Source: Leptospira_A sp046736045 (GTDB taxonomy: Bacteria > Spirochaetota > Leptospiria > Leptospirales > Leptospiraceae). Taken from it: DNA of 64,000 bases. The notes beneath the pieces are model-generated. The model saw only the letters and a program-made list of their open reading frames with translations, ran no database searches and had not been told where the DNA came from. The position numbers and the translations under genes were made by a program. This document shows positions 1 to 8,750 of the stretch, piece by piece (the first letter of the stretch is position 1; each line of letters opens with the position of its first letter). The DNA is taken from positions 806,001 to 870,000 of the forward strand of contig NZ_CP177134.1 of assembly GCF_046736045.1 (NCBI RefSeq), given 5' to 3'.

Positions 1-1
1 C

Positions 2-1264
2 TTCCCTGCGATAGCCCAAGATCCTGCCCGAACGAACCCGGTTTTAGAGATTTTGCAGGATTCCTGCTTCCGGGAAGCAAAACTGGGAAGCCTCAAACTC
101 TATTTTTTCGATTCTCCCCTATTTCGGGACTTGGAAACCATCTATGGAAATAGCGATGAGCATTTTCGATTTGCAGTTTATTCTTATGCCGCTTTCTATT
201 TAAGCCAAATTCTGGAAGTGGATGTTTTCCATTCCCATGACTGGCATACTGCAATGGCCTGCGTTTTACAAAAATATTCTCCTTCGGGAAAACCATCGGT
301 ATTTACCATTCACAATCTTGCCTACCAAGGAGATCATCCGCTTTGGATGACCGGTTTTTTGAAAGAAGCACCGTTTTTCCTTCACCCTGAATTTTTATTG
401 CATGAAGGAAAAACAAATTATATGAAAGCGGGATTACTGTCCGCTGACCAAATAACAACTGTAAGTCCGGGATATAGGAAAGAAACTTTGCAGGATGCAA
501 ATGGATTCGGACTTTCGGAAGCACTTCGGCGTAGAAAAGAAGATTATACGGGAATCATCAATGGAATTGATCCGGAAGAATGGAATCCTGCAAACGATAT
601 CCGAATCTTCGAAAGGTTTGATGCCAAAACAAACAAAGAAGGAAAGTTAAAAAACAAAATCGAACTTTATAAGGAAATCGGCCGCCCGTTGGTTGATCCG
701 ACCCGCCCGCTTGTGGGAATCATAGGAAGACTTACCTATCAGAAAGGTTATTCGCTGTTTTTAAAAAGTTTTGCGGAAAGAAAACATTTATCCCATTATT
801 ATATTTTCGAAGGGGCGGGAGAAAAGGATTTGGAAAATTCCCTCTTTCATCTTTCCCATACGGAACAAGATCGCATTTATTTTTATAAAGGTTACAGCGA
901 AGAGCTTGCCCGCAAAATCGAAGCTGCTTCCGATTTTTTTCTGATGCCTTCCCTTTTCGAACCTTGCGGGCTGAACCAACTTTACAGTCATGCATACGGA
1001 ACAATACCGATTGTGTCCAGAGTCGGCGGTTTAAAAGATACCGTAGAGGAATCATCACAAAACAAACATTATACTGGGATCGTGTTCGAACCGAACGATC
1101 CCTCTTCTCTGGGTTATGCATTGGAACGGGCGGAGACTTTATACAAAGATAAAATCAAGTTTTACGAAGTAAGGGAAAATATCATGAAAAAGGACTGGAG
1201 TTGGAAAAACAGAATGGGTGAATACGAAACGGTATACGAAAAAGCGATCAGCAAACATGCGTAA
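2..1264 (+). CDS. glgA: Glycogen (starch) synthase, 5'-truncated by window edge
   Basis: This is a GT5-family ADP-glucose:alpha-1,4-glucan glucosyltransferase, which elongates glycogen in the cytoplasm. The frame stays open from base 2 to the stop with no stop codon, so the gene begins before the window. The 420 residues visible, against about 480 for the family, mean roughly 60 N-terminal residues are missing, including the expected KxGGL ADP-glucose site. Recognisable GT5 signatures are FHSHDWHTA (near base 230), GIINGID..EWNP (near 555), the second-domain GRLTYQKG (near 727), and the C-terminal FEPCGLNQLY with GTIPIVSRVGGL..TV (957-1047), which holds the nucleotide-sugar-binding residues. 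A TTG codon at 53 is internal and not the true start. No other glycogen gene is in view. Family assignment is very secure. Confidence 0.95.
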   Translation, partial: FPAIAQDPARTNPVLEILQDSCFREAKLGSLKLYFFDSPLFRDLETIYGNSDEHFRFAVYSYAAFYLSQILEVDVFHSHDWHTAMACVLQKYSPSGKPSVFTIHNLAYQGDHPLWMTGFLKEAPFFLHPEFLLHEGKTNYMKAGLLSADQITTVSPGYRKETLQDANGFGLSEALRRRKEDYTGIINGIDPEEWNPANDIRIFERFDAKTNKEGKLKNKIELYKEIGRPLVDPTRPLVGIIGRLTYQKGYSLFLKSFAERKHLSHYYIFEGAGEKDLENSLFHLSHTEQDRIYFYKGYSEELARKIEAASDFFLMPSLFEPCGLNQLYSHAYGTIPIVSRVGGLKDTVEESSQNKHYTGIVFEPNDPSSLGYALERAETLYKDKIKFYEVRENIMKKDWSWKNRMGEYETVYEKAISKHA

Positions 1265-1271
1265 GTAGAAT

Positions 1272-1400
1272 TTATTTGTAAAACAAATCCTCTTCTTCGG
1301 AAAAATCAAAATTTTTCCATCTTTCCAAAGCAACTCTCATATCCTCGTTTGCTTCCAAAACTTCCTGGTAAATTTCGCTGATTTCATCTTGTAATGACAT
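1272..1400 (-). CDS. Small acidic hypothetical protein (42 aa)
   Basis: A 42-residue frame starting MSLQDEISEIY and ending EEEDLFYK. The ATG at 1400 is preceded by AGAGG at good spacing, so it is preferred over the longer 82-codon reading, whose extra N-terminus is low-quality sequence. The protein is highly acidic and predicted to be mainly helical, with no signal peptide or membrane segment. It converges on the glycogen synthase gene, with only 7 bases between the two stops. The family is not recognised; a small conserved leptospiral protein is plausible but unproven. The support is the ribosome site and the protein-like composition. Confidence 0.45.
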   Translation of the reverse strand: MSLQDEISEIYQEVLEANEDMRVALERWKNFDFSEEEDLFYK

Positions 1401-1619
1401 GGGAAATACCTCTTCGCCTGCCGAAAAAGAATACCCCGGAAGGAAAGATTTACAATCATTTATTCTGTTATTACACATAATTTGTTCACTATAATGGACA
1501 TGGAATTGAACGAATTCCACTCCATTTATCGTAATTTTGCCTAAAGAAGGGGTTGTTGGTTGTTATTTATAAAGATTGGTAGTATTCTTCTAGAAAGAAA
1601 TTTCCAAAGACCAAATACG

Positions 1620-3158
1620 ATGCGAACATCCATATATCTACTTATATCATTACTTAGTTTTGCCCTGATTCATTGTAAGTTGAACCTGAACAATCCGGGG
1701 GATCCGCGTTCTTCGGACTATTTTCTTGCGGGCATTCTCAATGAGCTTTTTGCACCCCAGTGCAGGGTCTGGACAAAAAGTTACGGTAGCGGAATCAATC
1801 TCACAATGATTTACGACTTGGGAGTTTTACCAAATGGTGATTTGGTTGTAATAGGTACCACAAACGAACCTCTGACAGGCGGGACTGAAACAAAAATAGC
1901 TACCAATACGCCTTTCAGCGGATCTGTAGGAGTCGATCTCAATCTGTATATCGTAAGAATTTCCGTAAAAACGGGAGTTCCCGTATGGATTGATTATCTG
2001 GGCAAACCGGATAATAGTGATAGTGCAAGACCCACGATTAAAATTTCCCAAGCGGGAGAAATTCTCGTGGGAGCAGGAGCCCTACCAACAGAACTGAGCA
2101 ATTCCATTTCTCCTATGGCAGGAAATTCCACTTCCTTTCTTTTGGCAAAATACGATCAGGAAGGAAAAAGAATTTGGCATACGTATCTGGATAGCATTGA
2201 CTTGACCTGGCCGTATGCATTCGCAGTAGATACACAAAATTACATTCATTTATTTTTGAAATTGAATGGGGGGAACAACCATTCCCCAATTTCCGAATTC
2301 CCATCTCCAACTAACTCTCCTTCGGGGGAAACAGCCTATACAGATATCATTTACGGCTTGTTATCCTCCGAAGGAAAACCGATTTCACAACAATACCTGC
2401 AAGCAACAGGAAGTGAAGAAGTCACCGTAGCGATCCGAATCGGGGACTCGGTTTATTTCGGCGGAGCGTCTCAAAATTCATTATCCACATCCAATGCAGG
2501 CTTACATCCTTCTCCCGGAAATCAAAGGAATTTTATAGCCAAAACAAAAGTTAACGCGAGCCATATGCAGGAAACGGAATGGTCCACGTATGTCGGCAGT
2601 TCTTCCTCTCTGGATATGAGATTGAGAAGACTACTGGAGGTAAACGGAGCCCCTTTTACAATCGGATTTGCAAACGACTCATTCGGCTCCCCTGCGGAAC
2701 CAATACTCAATTCCGGGTTGAGAAATCTGCTGTATCAATCGTTTACTACCAAAGGAGATTCTTTATGGCATAGTTACATCGGTCATTCGACATCCAGCGC
2801 GATCGAAGGGTTGGTCATGACAGGAGTCAATCCTTCCAATTCCGAAACCATCTATGCCACTACGATCGGCCAACAAACTGGCGAAAAATTTTTAGTTTCA
2901 AATACTTCGATCGAAGCGAATCAACCGAATGGCAGCCCATTCCCCATCACCAATTTGAGAATCAATAGGAACACCGGTAAATTCGAACGTATTTTTTATG
3001 AACCGAATAAAACGTATCCCGTCTTGTATTACAAAAGCAATGTCGTGCAGGCATGTACAGGTATCATGGCGATCGCATACCAAGAGATTCCCGAATTCAA
3101 TGTAAGTACCAGAGGTTATTTTACAATCAAAACGGAAAAAACTTCAAACCTTCCTTAA
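1620..3158 (+). CDS. Lipoprotein with SBBP-like beta-propeller repeats
   Basis: A 512-residue predicted exported lipoprotein. The ATG at 1620 (MRTSIYLL) gives a clean signal peptide ending in the lipobox FALIHC; the longer reading from 1560 adds 20 unlikely residues. The mature part contains repeated blade-like segments of the form DxxGxLVVxGxT... and LAKYDQEGKRIWHTYL, typical of SBBP/beta-propeller surface proteins, in which a 'data item, location, value' pattern recurs. Examples lie near residues 80-100, 125-145, 195-215 and 355-400. It is probably surface-exposed or periplasmic, with unknown ligand. It stands alone, about 90 bases upstream of the next gene. The SBBP assignment is by pattern, not by search. 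Confidence 0.7.
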   Translation: MRTSIYLLISLLSFALIHCKLNLNNPGDPRSSDYFLAGILNELFAPQCRVWTKSYGSGINLTMIYDLGVLPNGDLVVIGTTNEPLTGGTETKIATNTPFSGSVGVDLNLYIVRISVKTGVPVWIDYLGKPDNSDSARPTIKISQAGEILVGAGALPTELSNSISPMAGNSTSFLLAKYDQEGKRIWHTYLDSIDLTWPYAFAVDTQNYIHLFLKLNGGNNHSPISEFPSPTNSPSGETAYTDIIYGLLSSEGKPISQQYLQATGSEEVTVAIRIGDSVYFGGASQNSLSTSNAGLHPSPGNQRNFIAKTKVNASHMQETEWSTYVGSSSSLDMRLRRLLEVNGAPFTIGFANDSFGSPAEPILNSGLRNLLYQSFTTKGDSLWHSYIGHSTSSAIEGLVMTGVNPSNSETIYATTIGQQTGEKFLVSNTSIEANQPNGSPFPITNLRINRNTGKFERIFYEPNKTYPVLYYKSNVVQACTGIMAIAYQEIPEFNVSTRGYFTIKTEKTSNLP

Positions 3159-3250
3159 AGACTGAATGTTCTTTGGGGACAGGTAAAGAAAGACGATCAA
3201 AAAAAGATAGGAACGAAGTGATATGAAACCAGATTCAGTTTTATCACTGC

Positions 3251-4636
3251 ATGCACTTTTTGAAACAAAGCTTTCTAATTGTAATTTTCACATCACTGCA
3301 TTTTTGCATTTTTCCTTTGCACGGTGAGGAAAGTAATTTTCTCAAAGAAAAAACAGATACCATTCCGGCTTCGCCCAAACGAATTCTAAAACTGGGAATC
3401 GAAAACGATGTGATTCTTTTGTCCGATCGTGAATACACTCACGGAACCAGGATTGAATACGGGCAGTATGAATTTTTACATTCTCCTTCCGCTTGGATAT
3501 TCTGGGGGTTAAAAAAACTGATCCCCGCGTTTGCAAATAATTCCAAAGAATATAACGGATACGCATTAACCCAAAAGTTATTTACTCCGCAAAATACAAT
3601 TCGCAAAGATGTTGCTTACGGAGAAAGACCTTATGCCGGTTATATGCAAGCAAGCTCCATTTCTACTTTTTGGTGGAGCCAAAGTTCCTTCACCATCGAA
3701 ACGGCATTCGGAGAAATAGGATCCAATGCAGGCGGAGAATACTTTCAATCCCAAGTTCACAAAATCATAGGTGCCACTCATCCTCAAGGTTGGAAAAATC
3801 AAATACCGAACAAAAACATATTTCAATTGAATCTTGATTATAAATATTTTTGGATCAAAGAATTCGGAATAGAAACAACAGTTAAATGGGGAGATTTTGA
3901 TACTTCCGCCTCTCTCGGTCCGATTTTCCGTTTTGGAAAAATAGTCTCTCCCGTATCACAGGGATTTACCTTCAATGATCCTACGGTAGCGTATCCGACT
4001 GATGATACGGAATATTATCTTTTCATCAAACCGGAAGCGGTTTTTCAAACCTGGAACGGAACATTGCAAGGAGGAAAAGAATCCTACGGGCAAATGAAGC
4101 AACATACAAGTACTGATTCATTGTATCGTTATGCCGTATTTGACGCCTTGAGCTTTTCCGAAGAAAAACAGGGATTTCAATTTTTACTGTTCAATACCCT
4201 TTTCAATGCGGGAAATCCCATTTCGAAAGATATGTCCCTACTCATCGCAAGGGATTTGACGCCGATCAGCGATTATCAATTCAGATACCCTCAGATAGAA
4301 TATTTAATCTATGAAACCTTGTTGAAAAACGGTGATGAATTTCCCGCAAGATTGGCTCGTAGTCTTGCTTATTCTTATTTTTTGAGAGATGGAAGCAATC
4401 TAAACAACAACTTGATCGTCGCATCCAGATTGTTTCTGCAAGATACAAACGATAGCAAACATTATGCGGTTCCGATTCGGAATTTTCAAGGAAAGTTAAC
4501 TATGGGAGCTGCCTTGCAAAGGCCGGATTGGTTTTTGCAATTGGCGGTAGAGATTGCAACTTTGGACTACATTCCATCCGGAGGAGTCAGCCCGGTTCAC
4601 AGATATGCCAGCTTACAAGCCGGCTTAAAGTTTTAA
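3251..4636 (+). CDS. LpxR-like lipid A deacylase family outer-membrane protein (DUF2219)
   Basis: 461 residues with an N-terminal signal peptide (about residues 1-25). After it comes the LpxR hallmark ENDVIL..DREYTHGTR, where the asparagine-aspartate pair and the threonine correspond to the calcium/active-site region of Salmonella LpxR. Then follow ALTQKLFTP and ERPYAGYM, matching the family's Q-x-x-YTP and DRPYAGW blocks. The rest is alternating strands ending in phenylalanine, as in an outer-membrane beta-barrel. LpxR removes the 3'-acyloxyacyl chain of lipid A; whether this protein does so on leptospiral lipid A is inference. It is longer than the enterobacterial form (about 320 residues), with extra inter-strand segments. 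It converges with the AraC gene, 4 bases between stops. Confidence 0.75.
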   Translation: MHFLKQSFLIVIFTSLHFCIFPLHGEESNFLKEKTDTIPASPKRILKLGIENDVILLSDREYTHGTRIEYGQYEFLHSPSAWIFWGLKKLIPAFANNSKEYNGYALTQKLFTPQNTIRKDVAYGERPYAGYMQASSISTFWWSQSSFTIETAFGEIGSNAGGEYFQSQVHKIIGATHPQGWKNQIPNKNIFQLNLDYKYFWIKEFGIETTVKWGDFDTSASLGPIFRFGKIVSPVSQGFTFNDPTVAYPTDDTEYYLFIKPEAVFQTWNGTLQGGKESYGQMKQHTSTDSLYRYAVFDALSFSEEKQGFQFLLFNTLFNAGNPISKDMSLLIARDLTPISDYQFRYPQIEYLIYETLLKNGDEFPARLARSLAYSYFLRDGSNLNNNLIVASRLFLQDTNDSKHYAVPIRNFQGKLTMGAALQRPDWFLQLAVEIATLDYIPSGGVSPVHRYASLQAGLKF

Positions 4637-4640
4637 ACGA

Positions 4641-5537
4641 TCAACCTGCCTTTTTCCATTCCCGCGCGGGAGAAACACCAAACAATCGTTTATATGCTTT
4701 TGAAAAAGCGAACGCCGAGGAATATCCAACCGCCAAAGCCGCTTCTTCCAAAGTAATATCCTGTTTCATAAAAAAATCTCTCGCTTTGTCCATTCTGATC
4801 CGAGTCAGATATTCCATAGGAGGAATGTTCAAAACTTCTTTGAATTTGTTTGCAAGGCTTGCCCGGGAGATTCCTATATTTTTCGCCAGAGATTCCAACG
4901 TCCAATCGGCAGAAGGATTTTTATGCATGGATTGTAATGCGAGAATCACATGATTGTCCCGAAACGCCATGACCCAACCCGGAGTTGCATGGGGATGTTT
5001 TTCAAGCCAATGGCGGATCACATAATATAGTAAAATATCCGTTAGTCGCTGTAAAATCAAATCGGAACCGAATCCTGATTCCAATTCCTGGGAAATCATC
5101 GTAGTTGCAGTATTGAGAGAATGATGAGCTGCTATATCTTCCGCACGCATGAGAATATGATCAGGCAATTCCAAAAAAAAGGGATGTTGCGGTTTTTCCG
5201 GAATTTCATACCGAACGGAAACAAAAGTGGTAACAGGCAAACTATCTTTTGTTTGGTGCTCTACCTTTTCATAAAACCGTTGGATCTCAACTACCTTTGC
5301 TTCCGGATCGGACAATAATTCATGAGTAAGTCCTTTTGAAATAAAAAGGATATCTCCTTTTTTCAGTTCCAATTGTTTTCCGAGAAATCTCGCATAACAA
5401 GAACCTTGCGTGATGATATGAAATCCCCCGCTTTTCTGACAGGGAAATTGAAATCCCCAGGACTCGTGAATGGCATCCCTGGTAAGCAAATCGTTTTTCC
5501 AGCCGGCCTCATCCAAAATGGCAGATAGTAGATCCAT
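4641..5537 (-). CDS. AraC-family transcriptional regulator, cupin N-domain
   Basis: 298 residues. The N-terminal half (about 1-180) is a cupin-type sensor: GGFHIITQGSCYAR, then LKKGDILFISKGLTHEL, as in the Cupin_6/AraC family. The C-terminal 100 residues are the double helix-turn-helix, with SLAKNIGISRASLANKFK and AALAVGYSSAFAFSKAYKRLFGVSPAREWK. The ATG at 5537 is chosen; a TTG at 5564 would add nine residues. Neither has a clear Shine-Dalgarno site. It is divergent from the NmrA-family oxidoreductase gene, with 126 bases between. Such AraC/oxidoreductase pairs commonly mean the regulator controls its neighbour; that is inference here. Confidence 0.9.
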   Translation of the reverse strand: MDLLSAILDEAGWKNDLLTRDAIHESWGFQFPCQKSGGFHIITQGSCYARFLGKQLELKKGDILFISKGLTHELLSDPEAKVVEIQRFYEKVEHQTKDSLPVTTFVSVRYEIPEKPQHPFFLELPDHILMRAEDIAAHHSLNTATTMISQELESGFGSDLILQRLTDILLYYVIRHWLEKHPHATPGWVMAFRDNHVILALQSMHKNPSADWTLESLAKNIGISRASLANKFKEVLNIPPMEYLTRIRMDKARDFFMKQDITLEEAALAVGYSSAFAFSKAYKRLFGVSPAREWKKAG

Positions 5538-5663
5538 AAGAAGAATGTATGAATTTATATCCAAAAGTCTATCATTTTATACGATTAGATATATTTTTAA
5601 TACTTTTACACATAGACAGTCCAGACTTTTCGGGTTATCATTGATTTCATTAGGAGTTTTTAT

Positions 5664-6521
5664 ATGAAAGTATTTGTAAATGGTGCCAGTGGGAAAGTAA
5701 GTCAAAGTGTAATCCAAGAGCTATTGGATGCGGGTCATGAAGTATTTGCAGGAACCCGTTCTCCTGAAACATCCGAAAAGAAAAAAGGAATCACCTGGGT
5801 AGTTTCCGATGCTTCGGCTCCTGAAAAAGGTTTGGAAGTATTGGAAAAAGTAGATGCTGCATTTTTCATCGCACCTCCCGGATTTACCAATCAATACGCG
5901 ATTCTTTCCCCTTGGATCGAAAAAGCAAAACAAGTGAAATTGAAAAAAGTGGTTCTGATGACTGCGATGGGAGTTGAGTTTACACCGGACGAAGCACCTT
6001 TCCGCAAAACAGAGATTTTACTGGAAAAATCGGGATTAAACTGGAATATCATTCGCCCCAATTGGTTTATGCAAAATTTCCATACCTTTTGGATCGCAGG
6101 GATTTTAAGTGATAAAAAAATCTATTTTCCGGCAGGAAATGCAAAAACCAGTTTTATCGATTCCAGAGATATTTCCAAAACTGCCGCCAAACTATTGGTA
6201 AGTGGTGAACAATTTGCCAATCAGGCATTTGCACTTACAGGAACGGAAACACTCACACATGATGAAGTTGCCTCCGTCATTTCCAAACACACAGGCTTGA
6301 AAATCGAATATGTAAATGTAAGTCCTGAAGATTTCAAAAAAGGACTACTCGGAGGAGGTGTTCCGGAAGATTACGCCAGCTTCCTTGTCATCATTGCAGG
6401 AGCGCTCAGGGAAGGACATGCAGAAGCGATTACCGATTCCGTTCAAAAGATCACAGGAAAATCCCCCATTTCTTTTGATCAGTATGTGAAAGACCATAAG
6501 AGTGCCTGGCTCGCCGGATAA
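5664..6521 (+). CDS. NmrA-family NAD(P)-binding oxidoreductase (atypical SDR)
   Basis: 285 residues. The Rossmann glycine motif NGASGKVS lies at residues 6-13; the last glycine of GxxGxxG is serine. The residues KKVVLMTAMGVE and later NIIRPNWFMQNF are typical of the NmrA/QOR2-like atypical short-chain dehydrogenases, in which the catalytic tyrosine is absent. Members act as NAD(P)H-dependent quinone or small-molecule reductases, or as redox sensors; the substrate is not visible. The start has a strong TTAGGAG seven bases ahead. It is divergently transcribed from the AraC regulator, which is its likely controller. Confidence 0.85.
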   Translation: MKVFVNGASGKVSQSVIQELLDAGHEVFAGTRSPETSEKKKGITWVVSDASAPEKGLEVLEKVDAAFFIAPPGFTNQYAILSPWIEKAKQVKLKKVVLMTAMGVEFTPDEAPFRKTEILLEKSGLNWNIIRPNWFMQNFHTFWIAGILSDKKIYFPAGNAKTSFIDSRDISKTAAKLLVSGEQFANQAFALTGTETLTHDEVASVISKHTGLKIEYVNVSPEDFKKGLLGGGVPEDYASFLVIIAGALREGHAEAITDSVQKITGKSPISFDQYVKDHKSAWLAG

Positions 6522-6555
6522 GGTTTTAGCGTAAAAAGAATTTTTTTCTGGAAAC

Positions 6556-6583
6556 TGTCACAAAATGCGATTCTATCTTTGTC
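6556..6583 (+). promoter_or_regulatory. Candidate ECF sigma promoter (TGTCACA-N17-TGTC)
   Basis: TGTCACA at 6556-6562, 17 bases, then TGTC at 6580-6583, placed 25 bases before the DUF1304 start. TGTCACA plus a (C/T)GTC -10 element is the known promoter type of ECF41-like sigma factors. The operon downstream encodes an ECF sigma factor, so autoregulation is a reasonable inference. No transcription start is known. Confidence 0.45.
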
Positions 6584-6608
6584 GAAAGATCTAAATCAGG
6601 AGGATTTA

Positions 6609-6983
6609 ATGAAAATCGCATCAAAAATTTTAGTAGGCTTTGTGGCAGTGGAACACCTCTTTATCTTAGTTTTGGAAATGTTTCTATGGCAAAGTGAATT
6701 GGGTTTGAAAATCTTTAAAATGACTCCGGAAGTCGCAAGTGCTTCGGCAACTCTCGCAAAAAACCAGGGACTTTATAACGGGTTTTTAGCAGCAGGTCTG
6801 ATCTGGGCACTTGGATTTATTTCCGACAAATCTCAAAAGTATCAAACCATTGTTTTCTTTCTGGGATGTATCATTGTTGCTGCAATCTTCGGAGCTGTTA
6901 CTGCAAAACCTTCCATCATCATTTCACAAGGGAGTCCTGCGATTATCGCATTAATCGTAACCTATCTCGCAAACAAAAAGTAA
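6609..6983 (+). CDS. DUF1304 small membrane protein
   Basis: 124 residues from the ATG at 6609, which is preceded by a perfect AGGAGG; the longer TTG reading from 6579 lacks a ribosome site. Four hydrophobic segments fill the protein. The sequence FVAVEHLFILVLEMFLW near the start, and LAKNQGLYNGFLAAGL in the middle, match the DUF1304 family. It is an inner-membrane protein of unknown biochemical role. Its stop codon is directly followed by the start codon of the ECF sigma gene, so the two are translationally linked. The operon probably runs from the TGTCACA promoter upstream. The sigma factor may serve this membrane protein, or the protein may modulate the sigma; the sequence does not decide. 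Confidence 0.8.
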   Translation: MKIASKILVGFVAVEHLFILVLEMFLWQSELGLKIFKMTPEVASASATLAKNQGLYNGFLAAGLIWALGFISDKSQKYQTIVFFLGCIIVAAIFGAVTAKPSIIISQGSPAIIALIVTYLANKK

Positions 6984-7817
6984 ATGACTGACGATCCACA
7001 CTTAGATTTGTTAGATGGTTGTTTGAAAGGGGACAGAAAGTCCCTGGAAAAACTAGTAAAAGTATTTCAGGAAAAAGTATTTGCTCTTTCTTTAAAATTT
7101 TTATGGAATCCTGATGATGCGGAAGACGCGACTCAGGAAGTACTAATCAAAGTCATCACAAATCTGGGTGGGTTTCGACGGGAAAGCAAACTTTCCACTT
7201 GGGTGTATCGAATCGCAACAAATCACCTCATCAATTTCAAAAAAAGCAAAGCTGAGTTGGCACAGGTAAACTTCAGACTGGTTCATTTGGAATTGCAAAA
7301 ATCCCAAATGATACAAAAGGATTTTTCCGAAACAACATCTTATCTCGCCATGAATGTACAAGCCGCTTGCACTCACGCAATGTTACTTTGTTTGAAACGA
7401 AATCATAGACTTGCTTTTTTGTTAGGCGAAGTATTTCAAGTCACAAGCGAAGAAGGCGGTTGGATCATGGGGATTACTGCTGCCAATTTTCGTAAAAAAC
7501 TTTCACGTGCAAGAGCCAGAATGAGTGAGTTCCTAGGAACACACTGCGGACTGAGCAATTCCAAAAATGCATGTAGATGCGAAAACAGAATCGAATATTC
7601 TTTAAACCAGGGCAGAATTCATGCTTATCTGGATTTGTCGGAAAAGATGAAAGAGTCCGGTGAATGGAAACAAATGCCTGTGTTACTTGCCGCATCGGAT
7701 GAAGTGCGGGACGTAGCGGAGATCTACAGATTCAGCCCTGAGTTCAAATCAAGAAGGGATGGTTTGGAATTTTTAAAGAAAGAGATTTCCGGAGAGCCAT
7801 GGAAATTGATACGCTGA
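6984..7817 (+). CDS. ECF-type RNA polymerase sigma factor with C-terminal cysteine-containing extension
   Basis: 277 residues. Region 2 spans about residues 20-90, with DDAEDATQEVLIKV and the promoter-melting stretch LSTWVYRIATNHL. Region 4 is about 135-185, ending in FRKKLSRARARMSEFL. After it comes a roughly 90-residue extension opening with C188, C197 and C199 (HCGL...CRCE), suggesting metal binding or redox sensing. The extension is not the SnoaL-like domain of ECF41. It starts directly after DUF1304. No separate anti-sigma gene is adjacent, so the extension itself may be the regulatory part, as in other ECFs with fused C-terminal domains; this is inference. Confidence 0.85.
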   Translation: MTDDPHLDLLDGCLKGDRKSLEKLVKVFQEKVFALSLKFLWNPDDAEDATQEVLIKVITNLGGFRRESKLSTWVYRIATNHLINFKKSKAELAQVNFRLVHLELQKSQMIQKDFSETTSYLAMNVQAACTHAMLLCLKRNHRLAFLLGEVFQVTSEEGGWIMGITAANFRKKLSRARARMSEFLGTHCGLSNSKNACRCENRIEYSLNQGRIHAYLDLSEKMKESGEWKQMPVLLAASDEVRDVAEIYRFSPEFKSRRDGLEFLKKEISGEPWKLIR

Positions 7818-7821
7818 AGAA

Positions 7822-8283
7822 ATGAGTGAATATGAAATTTATATTCGTGATATTGCCAGTCGTTACAAGACAATAAATTCCCAGGCTCCCGACTTCTCCA
7901 GTGTGGAATACTCCTACGAACAAGGTTGGATCACCAAAGAAGAATTTCAAGCAACAGAGCGTGAAGCCGGAATTTTCATTTCAAAAAAAGAAGAGCTAAC
8001 AAGAGAATATTATTCCAGATTCCCCCCGAAAGATAAAACCGCAATGGAATTTTTCGACCAGGTAAAAGATCGACTGCATGCGTATGAAACGAAAGGAAAC
8101 GAGTATCTAAAACGACTTCCGGATGATCCTAAAGAGCAAGGATTTAATCTGGCACTTCTCTCCGGTATAAAGGAAAGGCTGAACGAATTTTTAAATCATA
8201 AAAATATGGGAGCGGAACTGGGCTGGTTGTTCTGGACTGCTTTGGAAATTTGCGATATAGACGAAGGGATTTTCGAACTTTAA
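7822..8283 (+). CDS. Hypothetical protein (153 aa)
   Basis: A soluble, mostly helical, charged protein starting MSEYEIYIRDIASRY, with no signal peptide or membrane segment. Its start lies 4 bases after the sigma-factor stop, with GAAGAAATG as a modest ribosome site, so it is probably the third gene of the DUF1304/ECF operon. The C-terminal half contains LNEFLNHKNMGAELGWLFWTALEICD. The family is not recognised. Its position makes a link to the sigma factor's response possible, but nothing in the sequence shows its role. Confidence 0.65.
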   Translation: MSEYEIYIRDIASRYKTINSQAPDFSSVEYSYEQGWITKEEFQATEREAGIFISKKEELTREYYSRFPPKDKTAMEFFDQVKDRLHAYETKGNEYLKRLPDDPKEQGFNLALLSGIKERLNEFLNHKNMGAELGWLFWTALEICDIDEGIFEL

Positions 8284-8292
8284 ATATGATCT

Positions 8293-8703
8293 CTATTTAC
8301 AGGAATCGTTTAATTTTTTAAGTTCGGCTTCCAACCATGATTGCGAAGTCACTGTTGTCCCGTCTTTCCGTTTAATCCGGTATACTTCGCCGGATAAAAA
8401 AGATTTTGAAGCGACCTTTTCTATAAATAATTTTGCAGTCCAATCCTTCGGATCGGGAGCAAAAATTGATTTTTTTGCAGAGTTTAATTTGTAACGAAGG
8501 TGTTCGGAAGCTTCTTTGGAAGCATGTTCCTCTCCATTTCGGATGAATACACCATCTAACTTTTGTACGGAAAGGATCAAAGATTCGATCTTTTGTTCTT
8601 CCGTCAGCGGATTTTTACATTCGGCATATAAACCGATCGGAAAAAAAGTCACAAACAAAACCAATGTTACTAAATTTCGCAAAAGATATAAATAAAATAA
8701 CAT
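8293..8703 (-). CDS. DUF5329-like secreted protein
   Basis: 136 residues with a hydrophobic signal segment (about 6-27) ending ...GLYAEC. The mature part starts NPLTEEQKIESLI, followed by LDGVFIRNGEEHASKEASEHLRYKL, the pattern of the DUF5329 family, and SFLSGEVYRIKRKDGTTVTSQSWLEAEL. Two cysteines, C29 and C135 at the two ends of the mature protein, could form a disulphide. The cysteine at the cleavage region might alternatively be lipidated, since AEC would be a weak lipobox. It is probably periplasmic; the function of the family is unknown. It converges with the hypothetical gene upstream, with 9 bases between stops. Confidence 0.7.
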   Translation of the reverse strand: MLFYLYLLRNLVTLVLFVTFFPIGLYAECKNPLTEEQKIESLILSVQKLDGVFIRNGEEHASKEASEHLRYKLNSAKKSIFAPDPKDWTAKLFIEKVASKSFLSGEVYRIKRKDGTTVTSQSWLEAELKKLNDSCK

Positions 8704-8720
8704 CGGTTTGTTGTAGTCTG

Positions 8721-8750
8721 AAAAACGATCTTATTTAGATCGTTTTTTCT
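8721..8750 (-). terminator. Rho-independent terminator overlapping the tfoX-like stop codon
   Basis: On the minus strand a stem AAAAACGATC / GATCGTTTTT with a 7-base loop that includes the TAA stop. It ends in a short T-run, so the hairpin both finishes the gene and terminates it. The stem has only four G-C pairs, so its strength is moderate. Confidence 0.5.
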
